This document shows positions 1 through 7,817 of a DNA stretch of 33,790 nt, in pieces. Position 1 is the first letter of the stretch. Each line of letters begins with the position of its first letter. The notes beneath the pieces are model-generated. The model had not been told where the DNA came from. It ran no database searches and was given only the letters and a program-made list of their open reading frames with translations. The stretch comes from Butyrivibrio sp. GTDB taxonomy: Bacteria > Bacillota > Clostridia > Lachnospirales > Lachnospiraceae. The translations under genes and the position numbers were made by a program. Where the stretch lies: assembly GCF_017940685.1 (NCBI RefSeq), contig NZ_JAGAYD010000062.1:1-33790 (forward strand), read 5' to 3'.

Positions 1-23
1 GGCTTCATACAAAAACCTATAAA

Positions 24-62
24 CCTCGAATCGTGAAAAATCACGGTTCGGGGTATTTTTTT
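24..62 (+). terminator. Rho-independent terminator upstream of the hybrid secretion operon
   Basis: A 12-bp stem (24-35 with 42-53, one G-T wobble at each of two positions) closes a six-base loop and is followed by an A and seven T residues. It ends a transcript coming from the left of the window and insulates the operon starting at 163. No convincing promoter is visible between it and 163; only an AT-rich stretch at 54-77. Confidence 0.85.
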
Positions 63-162
63 GCAAATTTTTAAAATCCTGTTTCGGATTAGCAAGGCTC
101 ATGTCCCACATAACTTACGAAGGGCGAAGGATGTCCTACCAAAACGAAAGGAGAAAACGGAT

Positions 163-372
163 ATGGGCTATACACATGCAATCGACTCACTTAAAGGAGT
201 CCTCATCACACTGGGTACCTCAATCGGCGCAGTTATGCTGGTTTACGGCGGCATCAAGTTTGCAATGGCTTTTCGTCAGATGGATCAGCAGGGCGAGCAC
301 CAGGCAGTTTACTCGGTGGTAGCAGGCGGCGTGCTTCTTGGGCTTGGAGCACTCGTGGCAGTTTTAACTTAA
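163..372 (+). CDS. VirB2/Maff2-like small two-TM membrane protein
   Basis: A 69-residue protein made of two hydrophobic segments (about residues 10-32 and 46-68) separated by a short polar loop containing QMDQQGEHQ. The pattern of an LG-x-x-IG segment, a polar Gln-rich turn and a GGG-containing second helix is that of the Maff2/VirB2-type proteins that precede the TrbL-like gene in Clostridial conjugative elements. The start at 163 is chosen because AAAGGAG lies nine bases upstream; an in-frame extension to 61 has no ribosome site. In T4SS the equivalent protein is the pilin or channel subunit. It opens an operon with VirB6-like and PrgI-like genes, which supports the call; the sequence alone is short and low in information. 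Confidence 0.6.
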   Translation: MGYTHAIDSLKGVLITLGTSIGAVMLVYGGIKFAMAFRQMDQQGEHQAVYSVVAGGVLLGLGALVAVLT

Positions 373-387
373 AAAGGGAGGTTTGTG

Positions 388-1263
388 ATGGAAACAGTTG
401 TAAAAGCACTCTATAACGCTTCCTTCACTATCTGGAACACCCTGATGGGTCTTGCCATGACGCTATTTTCCACAAGTCCGACGAGTGCGGCAGGTGGCTC
501 ACCTTACGGAACGGTGCATTCGCTTTATAACAGCATCTCAGCAGCTACCATTCCCATAGCCACCTGCTTTTTCGTTATAGCGATCTATAAATCGGTGGTA
601 ACTTCTCCGCCGGAACAGCAGGCGCAGCGGTTTTTAATGGATGCGGTCAGATACTGCATCATCCTGTTTGTCGCAGCGCATCTGTGGGAAATCCTTGGCT
701 ACATCATAGAGTTTTCAGATGGTATTACATCAAGCCTTGGAACGGCAAGCGGCTACACCCTTTCGATGGGAGGAGATTTGGAGAGGATTATCCATGACTC
801 ATTAGAGCTTCCGGAGTTTGAACTTTCGGGAGAGTGGATAGGAAAACTCTTTGAAGCGCTTGGCTGCGCAGCACTTCTTTTAATCGGCGGGGTAGTCCTT
901 GTACTTGTGATGGTTGCCAGTTGCCTTTCCATTATCAGTTCTGCATTTCAGAGAATCTTAAAGCCACTTATCATCATGCCTTTTGCTGGGATAGCGGTAG
1001 CTATGGGAGCAGGAGGTCATGAGATTGGAAGATCAATGCTTCAGTTTTTAAAGACCTTCTTTGGCTTTTGCATCTCTGGAGCAATGATGGTGGTCATCAT
1101 AAAGACAGGCTGTACCTTATGTACAGACCTTGTAAGTGCAGGGCTTTCCGGTGGAAGTGATATTGAAAACTGCATCATGATGACGGTTCAGGCATCTATC
1201 ACACCGATTGTGATCGCAGGCCTTGTAAGAGGAACAGATTCGATTATAGCAAGGATGCTGTAG
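388..1263 (+). CDS. VirB6/TrbL-like conjugal transfer membrane protein (CD1112-like)
   Basis: A polytopic membrane protein of 291 residues with about six hydrophobic segments, notably residues 52-68, 88-105, 157-185, 192-210, 222-240 and 265-282. The segment with RILKPLIIMPFAGIAVAMG followed by a phenylalanine-rich FLKTFFGFCISGAMMVV helix matches the arrangement in VirB6/TrbL-like proteins of the CD1112 family, the inner-membrane core of the T4SS channel. GGGAGG at 376-381 fits ATG 388 better than GTG 385. It lies 15 bases after the VirB2-like gene and 11 before the PrgI-like gene, the same order as in Clostridial ICEs. The assignment to the TrbL superfamily is fairly firm; function here is inferred, because the VirB4 motor gene that normally follows is absent. 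Confidence 0.7.
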   Translation: METVVKALYNASFTIWNTLMGLAMTLFSTSPTSAAGGSPYGTVHSLYNSISAATIPIATCFFVIAIYKSVVTSPPEQQAQRFLMDAVRYCIILFVAAHLWEILGYIIEFSDGITSSLGTASGYTLSMGGDLERIIHDSLELPEFELSGEWIGKLFEALGCAALLLIGGVVLVLVMVASCLSIISSAFQRILKPLIIMPFAGIAVAMGAGGHEIGRSMLQFLKTFFGFCISGAMMVVIIKTGCTLCTDLVSAGLSGGSDIENCIMMTVQASITPIVIAGLVRGTDSIIARML

Positions 1264-1274
1264 GAGGTTTAGTT

Positions 1275-1832
1275 ATGGCACAGATGGAAAGAAACGTAAA
1301 TTTAGAGGAAATAGACTCAGATGCGCTCTTTGGGATTGATGCATTAAAAGGTCAGAGCATCTTGCAGAAGATCATCTTCTTTACCTGCCTTGGAGCAGGG
1401 ATTGTAGCAAATGTATGCATGCCGATGTTTCTTGGAACACCAAGAGCGGTATGTATCTTCATATTTCTTGGGCTTATCCTTATCGGCATTGCCTTTGGAT
1501 GTAACTATACCCAGGACATGACATACGGAAAGTACATGTACTGCTACTTTTTTAAGCCGGTAAAGACCTTAAGGTATGAATCTACAGAAGATATCGGGCG
1601 CATCAAGAAAAAGGCAGAAGAGCTTAAAAAGGAAGAGGAGCTGCTTCTTAGAAAGGAAAGGGAGGCAGATCCGAAAGCACAAAGAAAGCTCCTTATTAAG
1701 CTTCTTGCATTTGTTCTTGTCCTGGTAATAGCAGTCGTATCAGCACTTATCTATGTAAAGGCTGTGCGTCCTGTAAGTTACCACCATGAAGTAATAGAGG
1801 AAACGGAGGTAAACAGTGAACAGGGAAACTGA
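1275..1832 (+). CDS. PrgI/VirB3-like membrane protein with extra C-terminal TM
   Basis: A 185-residue protein with a short acidic N-terminus, a hairpin of two membrane helices (about 31-50 and 57-76), then the cytoplasmic motif FFKPVKTLRYES. That topology and motif resemble PrgI-family (VirB3-like) proteins, where the hairpin is followed by a P-x-x-L-x-[FY] segment. Unlike ordinary PrgI (roughly 100-130 aa) it continues with a Lys/Glu-rich coiled region (110-140) and a third membrane helix (about 143-163) with an acidic tail. Start follows GGAGG with seven bases spacing. The last 17 bases overlap the ATPase gene, indicating translational coupling. PrgI normally precedes VirB4; here it precedes a CpaF-type ATPase. 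The family call is inference from layout. Confidence 0.45.
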   Translation: MAQMERNVNLEEIDSDALFGIDALKGQSILQKIIFFTCLGAGIVANVCMPMFLGTPRAVCIFIFLGLILIGIAFGCNYTQDMTYGKYMYCYFFKPVKTLRYESTEDIGRIKKKAEELKKEEELLLRKEREADPKAQRKLLIKLLAFVLVLVIAVVSALIYVKAVRPVSYHHEVIEETEVNSEQGN

Positions 1833-3072
1833 ACTTAGAACCCTTGCCCTAACCCTTGTAGAAGAGTTCTACGAAAACCAGGGGCAGGGAGTCTTAAATA
1901 ACTTAAACAAAAGAACATACGGAAACCTTTCATCCGATAAGGATAAGGTTTTGCAGAGCATAAGGGTGAGCCTTTCTGATTTTCAGGATGAAAACGGAAA
2001 TGAGATGACAGAGGAAGATAAAGATATGGTGCTTTCCTTTGTAAATAAGGAAATCTGGGGATACGGGCTTATTGATGAGCTTATCCACGATAAGACCATA
2101 TCTGATATCAAGATCCATGATGCGAACCATATCAGAATTAAGCGTGAAGGAAAAAGGGAGAGCAGCACTATAACATTTCCGTCAGAGGAAAGCTATGAGA
2201 GGTTCGTAACAAGACTTTTAGAGCGAAACAAGGTAAATCTTGGTACGGCAAATGCTATCCAGACCTTTACCGATGCAGATCAGGATGACTTTATCCTGCG
2301 TCTTGCAGTCATAAGCGGTCTTTTAATTGTCGGAGGAAGTCCCTGCGTAGTCATTAGAAAGATTCCGAAGGATAAGTATTCTCTTAAGGAACTTGATGAG
2401 ATGGGAATGTTTTCAGACCAGGTGGCAAAGAGCCTGTCGGAGGAAGAGATTACGGACTTTTATATCTCAGAGGATAAGTCAGAGTTTGATATCCTCTTAC
2501 ACCGCATGATCAGGGGCAGAGGCATCCTTTTTACTGGAAAAGGTGCATCCGGTAAGACAACGCTTATGAATGCCTGTCTTGAAAAGATCCCTGAAACAGA
2601 TTCTGTCATGATCTGTCAGGAGAATGCAGAGCTTTTTGACCTGCATCATCCGGATTTAATTGCCGCTCATGTCATGGTAAATGGCGGAGATAGTAAAGTC
2701 AGCTATAACCTTGGAGACCTTACAAGAGTAGCACTTCTTGTAGACCTTGACAGGGTAATCGTTGGAGAGGTTAAGGAAGGATCAGAAGCTGCCGGACTTT
2801 CAAAGGCTTCTATGACAGGACATAAGTGCTGGACATCTGTACACGGCGAAAGCTGTGAGATGGCAGTAGAAAAGATGGCAGATTATATCTCACAGGCAAC
2901 AGGCTATGGAAACAGGGAAGCATTAAAGCAGCTTCTTGGTTTTGAGTATGTGGTGCATCTTAGGAATTTCCGTGTGGATGAAATCGTAAGGATCATGGAC
3001 TTTGACCATGAAAAAGGAAAGCTCGTACTTGAAAAGGTTTATCCCTTCACGAAGGAGAAGGAGGCAGTATGA
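1816..3072 (+). CDS. CpaF/TadA/VirB11-type secretion ATPase
   Basis: A 418-residue traffic ATPase of the GspE/VirB11 superfamily, closest in layout to CpaF/TadA, which powers pilin assembly at the cytoplasmic face. It has the N-terminal helical region with VNKEIWGYGLIDELI and DISDIKIHD-like PAS/N2 features (about 77-105), Walker A GKGASGKTT (about 241-249), the Asp-box region near residue 265 (MICQENAELF), Walker B-type VDLDRVIVGEVKEGSEA and the His box TGHKCWTSVHG. Length fits CpaF (400-480). GTG 1816 is chosen because GGAGG lies seven bases upstream; it overlaps the previous gene. The stop overlaps the following lipoprotein start (ATGA). It is the only ATPase in the operon, so it must drive whatever machine this is. 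Confidence 0.9.
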   Translation: MNRETELRTLALTLVEEFYENQGQGVLNNLNKRTYGNLSSDKDKVLQSIRVSLSDFQDENGNEMTEEDKDMVLSFVNKEIWGYGLIDELIHDKTISDIKIHDANHIRIKREGKRESSTITFPSEESYERFVTRLLERNKVNLGTANAIQTFTDADQDDFILRLAVISGLLIVGGSPCVVIRKIPKDKYSLKELDEMGMFSDQVAKSLSEEEITDFYISEDKSEFDILLHRMIRGRGILFTGKGASGKTTLMNACLEKIPETDSVMICQENAELFDLHHPDLIAAHVMVNGGDSKVSYNLGDLTRVALLVDLDRVIVGEVKEGSEAAGLSKASMTGHKCWTSVHGESCEMAVEKMADYISQATGYGNREALKQLLGFEYVVHLRNFRVDEIVRIMDFDHEKGKLVLEKVYPFTKEKEAV

Positions 3073-4187
3073 AAAACATAGTAGCGGCAGTACTTGCAAG
3101 CGTGCTCTCTTTTTCCTTAACGGGCTGCAGCGTGTTTCAGACTTTAGAGGGACAGACTGAGGATAAGCCAAATGAGTACTCAAATGTCTATGAGCTTTCG
3201 AGCGGCAAAGCTTATGTCTGGGAGCATGAGGGAGAAACAGATATCAGAAATGATTTATCTCAGGACAGGGTAGGAGATCCGGTATTCTTTGCCTGTCCAT
3301 TAGGGGATATCAACTTTAAGGGAGATGAACTGTCAGACATTGACCAGTATCCAAGAAGTATCTGGATCCCGTCAGATATAGATGATCAGATCCCCACTGT
3401 AACCAGTAAGAATGCCCTTATCTATATCTCAGATACTACAGTTCCGGAGGAGATCATCTTTGAAAGGTTTGCTGATTACGGGTGTTCCATCGGAGTATCA
3501 AACATGGAAGCTGATGGAGGCGGACACTATTTCATAACTTACGCAGAGACGGATGAAGATGATTACAAATACTACGTGGATATGAAATCAGAGGCGGCTC
3601 AGGTAACAGAGTTTGATACTATAGCTCGTCTTTACCTTGATAAGGTAGGCGGCATGGAAGTAAATGAGGAAACCGTATCAGATGGTGGAACCGTAATGAA
3701 TCTTGAAAAAGATAAATCCTATATCTGCGAGTTTTACACAGGCACCTTTTATCAGGACTTTAAGTTAAAAGCCAACATCCATAGCTTTGGAAAGCTTGAG
3801 CGGTTTGTCTGTCATGATTATGAGTTCTTACATGCCAACTGTATAAAGATTGAGATCCCGGATTGGTTTAAGTCAGGGTACTACTTCGTACAGGGCGTGG
3901 GGCTCTTTCGATATGTGACGGATGAAGACCTTTTAGCCTATAACGGGAAGGCGTATGATCCGGACATTAACTGGAATGATCCTATAAAGCAGTATGACGA
4001 GTACGGAGTCTGCATCTTTGATCCAAGCCTTGACATTAATTATGAAGATATAGAAAAGAATTCCGATCCGGGGCTTGATGAGTCAGAGATTGTAATAGGG
4101 GCAAGTCCTGAAGAAGAGGAAGAAACAGAAGGGAGTGAGATAGATGAATCCAGTGAGGATAGCACTTTGGATAGTGATAGCAATTAG
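3069..4187 (+). CDS. Large lipoprotein in the secretion operon
   Basis: A 372-residue protein with a lipoprotein signal peptide: MKNIV start, hydrophobic core and a lipobox LTGC with the acylated Cys at residue 20. The mature part is acidic, rich in Tyr and Asp, with no family I can name, and ends in a long Glu/Asp/Ser tail (about 335-372). The gene is coupled to the ATPase by an ATGA overlap and its last 44 bases overlap tadB-like. Anchored on the outer face of the single membrane, it is placed to act as an extracellular platform or chaperone for the hybrid machine. The role is inferred from position only. Confidence 0.75.
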   Translation: MKNIVAAVLASVLSFSLTGCSVFQTLEGQTEDKPNEYSNVYELSSGKAYVWEHEGETDIRNDLSQDRVGDPVFFACPLGDINFKGDELSDIDQYPRSIWIPSDIDDQIPTVTSKNALIYISDTTVPEEIIFERFADYGCSIGVSNMEADGGGHYFITYAETDEDDYKYYVDMKSEAAQVTEFDTIARLYLDKVGGMEVNEETVSDGGTVMNLEKDKSYICEFYTGTFYQDFKLKANIHSFGKLERFVCHDYEFLHANCIKIEIPDWFKSGYYFVQGVGLFRYVTDEDLLAYNGKAYDPDINWNDPIKQYDEYGVCIFDPSLDINYEDIEKNSDPGLDESEIVIGASPEEEEETEGSEIDESSEDSTLDSDSN

Positions 4188-5091
4188 TGTTTTTATTGTA
4201 AGCCTCATTATCCATAAGGAGTTTTTAAAGCGCAGCATCTTTCAGGAAATCTACGGAAAGTATAAAGGAAACCTTGAAAAGAAGGTAAAGGAAGAGAACT
4301 GGTTTGTATCAAAGTATGGAGTGATCGAAAACAGGAGCTTTCTATATAAGATTGACAGGCTGATCACCATGAGCGGACTAAAGAAGACATTTCCGCACCT
4401 GTCGGGAGAGGTCTTTATAGGGATATTGTTTATAAGCCTTATTACTACAGCGATTTTGGTATCTAACCTCGCAGGTAATGTATTCCTTGGACTTTTCGTT
4501 GCTCTTGCAGTAGTTACGGCAGAGTTTCTGGTGGTGATCTTTTTATCTGGAAGAACCTACAACCAGATCGAAGAGGATACGAGCCTTTTTATTTCAATAC
4601 TAAGTAACCATGCAAAAGGAAGCTCAGATATCGTAACCATTATGACAAGGACTCTTCCAAGTATGGACGGTCCCATAAGAGAGCTAATAAAGAAGTTTTT
4701 ACTTGATGCAGAAAAGACCGGGGATATCGACATTGCCTTTGATGTAATGAAGGAATCTGTAGATAACAGAACATTTCAGACCATCATTGTGAATCTTAAG
4801 AACTGTATGCACTATCAGGCAAATTATGAAGAGGTGTTACAGCAGATGATGAATCAGGTGGCGGAAGCCATGAGCGCAAGGGAAGAGAGAAAGAACATCC
4901 TCTTTTCCATGAAGATCACTCTTGTGTCTATATCCATCATGAGTGTCATTATTGTAGCTCTTATCGGAAAGGGTATCGGAGTAGATGTAAAGGCGATACT
5001 TACAGGAAACATGGCAGGCCAGTTCATTTTGTTTATCACAGGTCTTTTGTATCTGTTTGTAACCACAAAGCTCTTCGGAGTGGATAAGTAA
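4144..5091 (+). CDS. TadB-like inner-membrane platform protein (T2SS F domain)
   Basis: A 315-residue membrane protein with an N-terminal helix (6-23), a central pair (about 91-134), a cytoplasmic helical T2SSF domain (about 145-250), and two C-terminal helices (254-274, 288-308). This is the standard TadB layout. TadB and TadC form the platform on which the CpaF ATPase works. The start lies inside the lipoprotein gene in another frame and has GGGAGTGAG upstream. The following gene, TadC-like, starts ten bases after the stop. Sequence motifs in T2SSF are weak, so identification rests on topology plus gene order ATPase-TadB-TadC. Confidence 0.8.
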   Translation: MNPVRIALWIVIAISVFIVSLIIHKEFLKRSIFQEIYGKYKGNLEKKVKEENWFVSKYGVIENRSFLYKIDRLITMSGLKKTFPHLSGEVFIGILFISLITTAILVSNLAGNVFLGLFVALAVVTAEFLVVIFLSGRTYNQIEEDTSLFISILSNHAKGSSDIVTIMTRTLPSMDGPIRELIKKFLLDAEKTGDIDIAFDVMKESVDNRTFQTIIVNLKNCMHYQANYEEVLQQMMNQVAEAMSAREERKNILFSMKITLVSISIMSVIIVALIGKGIGVDVKAILTGNMAGQFILFITGLLYLFVTTKLFGVDK

Positions 5092-5101
5092 GGAGGAGAA
5101 G

Positions 5102-5944
5102 ATGATAGTAGGACTTTTATTATTTTTAATCTTTGCACTTGTCTTTACTACGATACAGACCCTTCTTCTTAGAAAAGAGGGATCAGATAGTAAGACCTAT
5201 GCAAAAGAGCAGCTTGAAAATCTTAAGAAAGGCAGGCACTTTCAGGAATTTGTCCTCAGAAAGCAAATAAAGCTTAAAAAGTACGGGGCAGATATTTTTG
5301 TAAGAGACGGAATCCTAGTGTCCCAGTGGTATCTGTATAAAGCGCTTTTTGCTTCTGTAGCGGGAGTGATCACCTTTTTACTATCTGTAAAGGTCTTTCA
5401 TGCAGATGCAGGGTACATTATCACAGCGGCAGTTACGGCTTTTGCCTGGTTTTTCCTTGATCTGTATCTGTCTTTGGAAAACAAGCAGAGTAATGAAGCC
5501 ATGATGCCGGATATCTGCGAGATGAGTAGATCTGTTCTTTACGGAAAGCGTGGTGGTCAGTACATCATTGATGCCATAAAGGATGCCTGCATAGTTGTTG
5601 AGAACAAGCGCCTTAAGATGGGAATGATAAAGCTTCGAAGTAACCTCGATGCAGGACGCAGTCTTGAGGAATCCTTAAACGAGTTTGAGATGTGCTTTAC
5701 AACACCTGAGATTGCAAGCTTTTGTACAGTGATTAAGTCCCTGCAGACAACAGGGCATGTGGAGGAAGCTCTTAAGACTTTAGAGAATAACATCGAGCGT
5801 GGTCAGGCAGGTGTAAATAAACGAAAGTGCATCGTCCTTGAAAATAAAACGATGGTGTATGTGCTCCTTATAGCATTTGATCTTCTGATCATGATTTTAT
5901 ACTGCATCATCATGAAGCTACTTGATATGCAGATCGCATTTTAG
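5102..5944 (+). CDS. TadC-like inner-membrane platform protein (T2SS F domain)
   Basis: A 280-residue protein with an N-terminal membrane helix (1-18), two central helices (about 76-108), a cytoplasmic T2SSF helical bundle containing MPDICEMSRSVLYGKRGG (about 140-157) and LRSNLDAGRSLEESL (about 179-193), and a C-terminal helix (253-275). It is the usual partner of TadB in the Tad/type IVc platform. GGAGG lies five bases upstream of ATG 5102. Length is at the short end for TadC. Together with the ATPase and TadB homologue it completes a Tad-type motor and platform inside an operon that began with T4SS genes. Confidence 0.8.
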   Translation: MIVGLLLFLIFALVFTTIQTLLLRKEGSDSKTYAKEQLENLKKGRHFQEFVLRKQIKLKKYGADIFVRDGILVSQWYLYKALFASVAGVITFLLSVKVFHADAGYIITAAVTAFAWFFLDLYLSLENKQSNEAMMPDICEMSRSVLYGKRGGQYIIDAIKDACIVVENKRLKMGMIKLRSNLDAGRSLEESLNEFEMCFTTPEIASFCTVIKSLQTTGHVEEALKTLENNIERGQAGVNKRKCIVLENKTMVYVLLIAFDLLIMILYCIIMKLLDMQIAF

Positions 5945-5957
5945 GAAGGGAGGCTCT

Positions 5958-6377
5958 ATGAGAAATCTTTTATTAAAGAAGAAAAAGGCATCAGTTATTG
6001 AAAACGTGCTTGTAAGTCTTATCAGCATCGTTATGGTCTGTGCCTTTCTTGTGATCGTTTTTGGAGCCTTTTCTTCCATTAATGATAAGTGGTCTATGAG
6101 ACAGGCAGCAAGAGAGACGCTTCTTATCATGGAAACGGAAGGGTATCTAAAGCCGGAGGATGAACAGGCACTCATCCATGAGCTTGAAGGTTATGGGCTA
6201 TACAATATTAGTCTTTCCGGCACCACAACAAGTGAAGTGGACTATGGAGAGAGGATATACCTTAAGATCACGGGAACCTATGATGACAATATTCTCGCAT
6301 TTGCAGGTGGTATCTCGAAGGTGGCTCATCACCCGACAACCATAACGATCCATAGGCAGACCACGGCAAAGCAGTAA
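5958..6377 (+). CDS. TadE/DUF4320-like pseudopilin
   Basis: A 139-residue protein with a basic N-terminus (RNLLLKKKKAS), the sequence ASVIENVLVSLISIV in which a Glu follows the start of the hydrophobic helix, and a soluble C-terminal domain of about 100 residues. This is the organisation of TadE-type minor pilins and of the DUF4320 proteins found in Clostridial conjugative elements. The helix runs about residues 12-37. GGGAGG lies six bases before ATG 5958; a longer reading frame from 5922 would overlap tadC without a ribosome site. A prepilin peptidase would have to cut it; the only one in the window is encoded far away at 27195. Confidence 0.6.
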   Translation: MRNLLLKKKKASVIENVLVSLISIVMVCAFLVIVFGAFSSINDKWSMRQAARETLLIMETEGYLKPEDEQALIHELEGYGLYNISLSGTTTSEVDYGERIYLKITGTYDDNILAFAGGISKVAHHPTTITIHRQTTAKQ

Positions 6378-6386
6378 GGAGGGCGT

Positions 6387-6965
6387 ATGAAAAAGAAGAA
6401 GGAAGCGACCGGTGCAATCGGATATGTGATGCTCTTTACAATGGCAATTATCATGGTCATCATTACGCTCTTTATGCTGGCAAGCAGCAAATTACAGACC
6501 ATCCAGCATGATGTGGATGATGCACTGGCAGACTCAGTACTTGCAGCTCTTGTTGCAGATGATATTTACTACTTTGAGACCTGGGAAGGAACAGGTACGG
6601 CGGTAGTAAGATTCAGGGATCTTGATGAAAGTTATAGGCTCTACAGAGACTGCATGAAGGATGCCATTGAGTCTAAGAATGACTTTTACGGAAATATCCG
6701 CTATCCCACATTTATCTGTTATGAAGTAGAAGATGGGGAAGTAACCATCACAACCTTTAATGAGTCAGGCGGAAGGAGCCAGACGGTAGGGGCACTTGGA
6801 GATGTAAAAACCCCGACAGGCGAAACGGTAAAAGAAACAAGTGCCTATGGGAAGGTCACATTTGACTTACAGAGCCTTATCGGAGGCGAGCCCATAGGAA
6901 AGAGTAGAGACTTGTATTGTACTTTGGAAATCAATAGTGAAGAAAGTTACGAGGAGGCAAAATAA
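6387..6965 (+). CDS. Second pseudopilin-like protein
   Basis: A 192-residue protein starting with a Lys/Glu-rich patch (KKKKEATGAIGYVM), one hydrophobic helix (about 11-29), then a soluble, largely acidic domain. It looks like a TadE/TadF-type minor pilin, but I cannot place it in a named family. It begins ten bases after the previous gene with GGAGG in front, and its stop shares one base with the next start (TAATG), so it is translationally coupled to the SAF-domain gene. Clostridial ICEs carry comparable single-helix proteins beside DUF4320. Confidence 0.5.
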   Translation: MKKKKEATGAIGYVMLFTMAIIMVIITLFMLASSKLQTIQHDVDDALADSVLAALVADDIYYFETWEGTGTAVVRFRDLDESYRLYRDCMKDAIESKNDFYGNIRYPTFICYEVEDGEVTITTFNESGGRSQTVGALGDVKTPTGETVKETSAYGKVTFDLQSLIGGEPIGKSRDLYCTLEINSEESYEEAK

Positions 6966-7675
6966 TGTTTGAGAAAAAGGTTAATGTAAAGGAAGCCCCT
7001 AAGCAGGGTAAAAAGGAAAAGAAAGAAAAAAGGCAGGTAAAAGCACCGGGGATTGTAAAGATCGTACTTGTGCCGCTCCTTATTACAGTAGTACTTGTGG
7101 CAGCTATCTATCTTGTGATGGATAAGATGACAGAGCGTGAGACCCTTCTTAAGAATGTGGTTGTAGCCAGTCAGGATGTGAGGGTAAACGCCTATATCAC
7201 ACCGGATGAAGTTGATCAGTATTTTGATGTGATCCAGGTGGACGGGAACGCGGTAGCTGAGAATGCCTATACGTCTCTTAAGGACTTAAAAGAAAAGGGC
7301 TTTTATACCAATATCCCCATTGGAAGCGGTCAGATCCTTTACTCCGGTAATATCAAGCCCACAGATGCAAGGCTTGATAAATATAAGTCCGGGTATGAGG
7401 TGACAAGTATTGCAGTTTCAAACTTCGATAAGGGCGTAAACGGAAAGCTAAGAGAGGGAGCAATCATTGATGTATATGCAGTTGACCCTGCAACAGACGA
7501 ACTCACTCTATATGTGGAAGATGTATACGTGGCAGGAGCATTTGATTCCTCCGGCAATGAGCTTACCACAGAGGAAGGTGTAGCCCAGAGCTTTACCGTC
7601 TATGTAAAGGCTGCCGAGATCGAAAACATGAACCGTGCGATCAACTATGGCGAGATCCATATTTATCAAAAATAA
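6965..7675 (+). CDS. SAF-domain CpaB/RcpC-like pilus assembly protein
   Basis: A 236-residue protein with a Lys-rich cytoplasmic N-terminus (1-28), one membrane helix (about 31-52) and an extracytoplasmic domain. The domain starts with LLKNVVVASQDVRVNAYITPDEV (two pieces: NVVVASQDVRVNAYIT and the following Asp-Glu-Val), which is the SAF/CpaB signature, and continues with SVAVSNFDKGVNGKL-like and REGAIIDVYAVD segments (about 145-170) typical of the CpaB/RcpC C-terminal half. CpaB is the periplasmic or extracytoplasmic Tad subunit. In most Tad loci it comes first; here it is last in the operon. A hairpin follows about 50 bases after the stop. Confidence 0.75.
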   Translation: MFEKKVNVKEAPKQGKKEKKEKRQVKAPGIVKIVLVPLLITVVLVAAIYLVMDKMTERETLLKNVVVASQDVRVNAYITPDEVDQYFDVIQVDGNAVAENAYTSLKDLKEKGFYTNIPIGSGQILYSGNIKPTDARLDKYKSGYEVTSIAVSNFDKGVNGKLREGAIIDVYAVDPATDELTLYVEDVYVAGAFDSSGNELTTEEGVAQSFTVYVKAAEIENMNRAINYGEIHIYQK

Positions 7676-7684
7676 AATTGGTAT

Positions 7685-7711
7685 TAAGAAATAATAGGAT
7701 GTTGCCGATAT
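7685..7711 (+). promoter_or_regulatory. Sigma-28 (FliA/SigD) type promoter candidate
   Basis: TAAG at 7685-7688 and GCCGATAT at 7704-7711 are separated by 15 bases. The Gram-positive flagellar sigma factor consensus is TAAA-N15-GCCGATAT, so the -10 is a full match and the -35 matches three of four. It lies 107 bases before the first cargo-like gene (7818). Chance occurrence of a full eight-base -10 at the right spacing is low, but there is a hairpin between it and the gene. Confidence 0.55.
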
Positions 7712-7726
7712 ATCAAATAGCGATGG

Positions 7727-7776
7727 AAGCGTGTTTTTCAATGGATTGAAGTTCGTTGAAAAATGCGCTTTTCCTT
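7727..7776 (+). terminator. Long hairpin after the hybrid operon, terminator or leader structure
   Basis: A 15-bp stem (7727-7741 with 7756-7770, two G-T pairs) closes a 14-base loop and is followed by TTCCTTTT. The weak U-tract suggests a moderate terminator for the operon ending at 7675. If the sigma-28 promoter at 7685-7711 is used, the same hairpin would instead sit in the 5' leader of the 7818 gene and could attenuate it. Confidence 0.55.
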
Positions 7777-7817
7777 TTGAAGGAAACAAACGACGGCTCG
7801 TAATAAGGAGAAGCCCT

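Noticed and set aside
61-162. Extended N-terminus for the 163 gene
   Set aside because: The extra 34 codons start inside the U-tract of a terminator with no ribosome site; AAAGGAG supports 163.
1816-3072. ATPase as a conjugation VirB11 proper
   Set aside because: Gene order ATPase-TadB-TadC and length fit CpaF/TadA better, although the two families are sisters.
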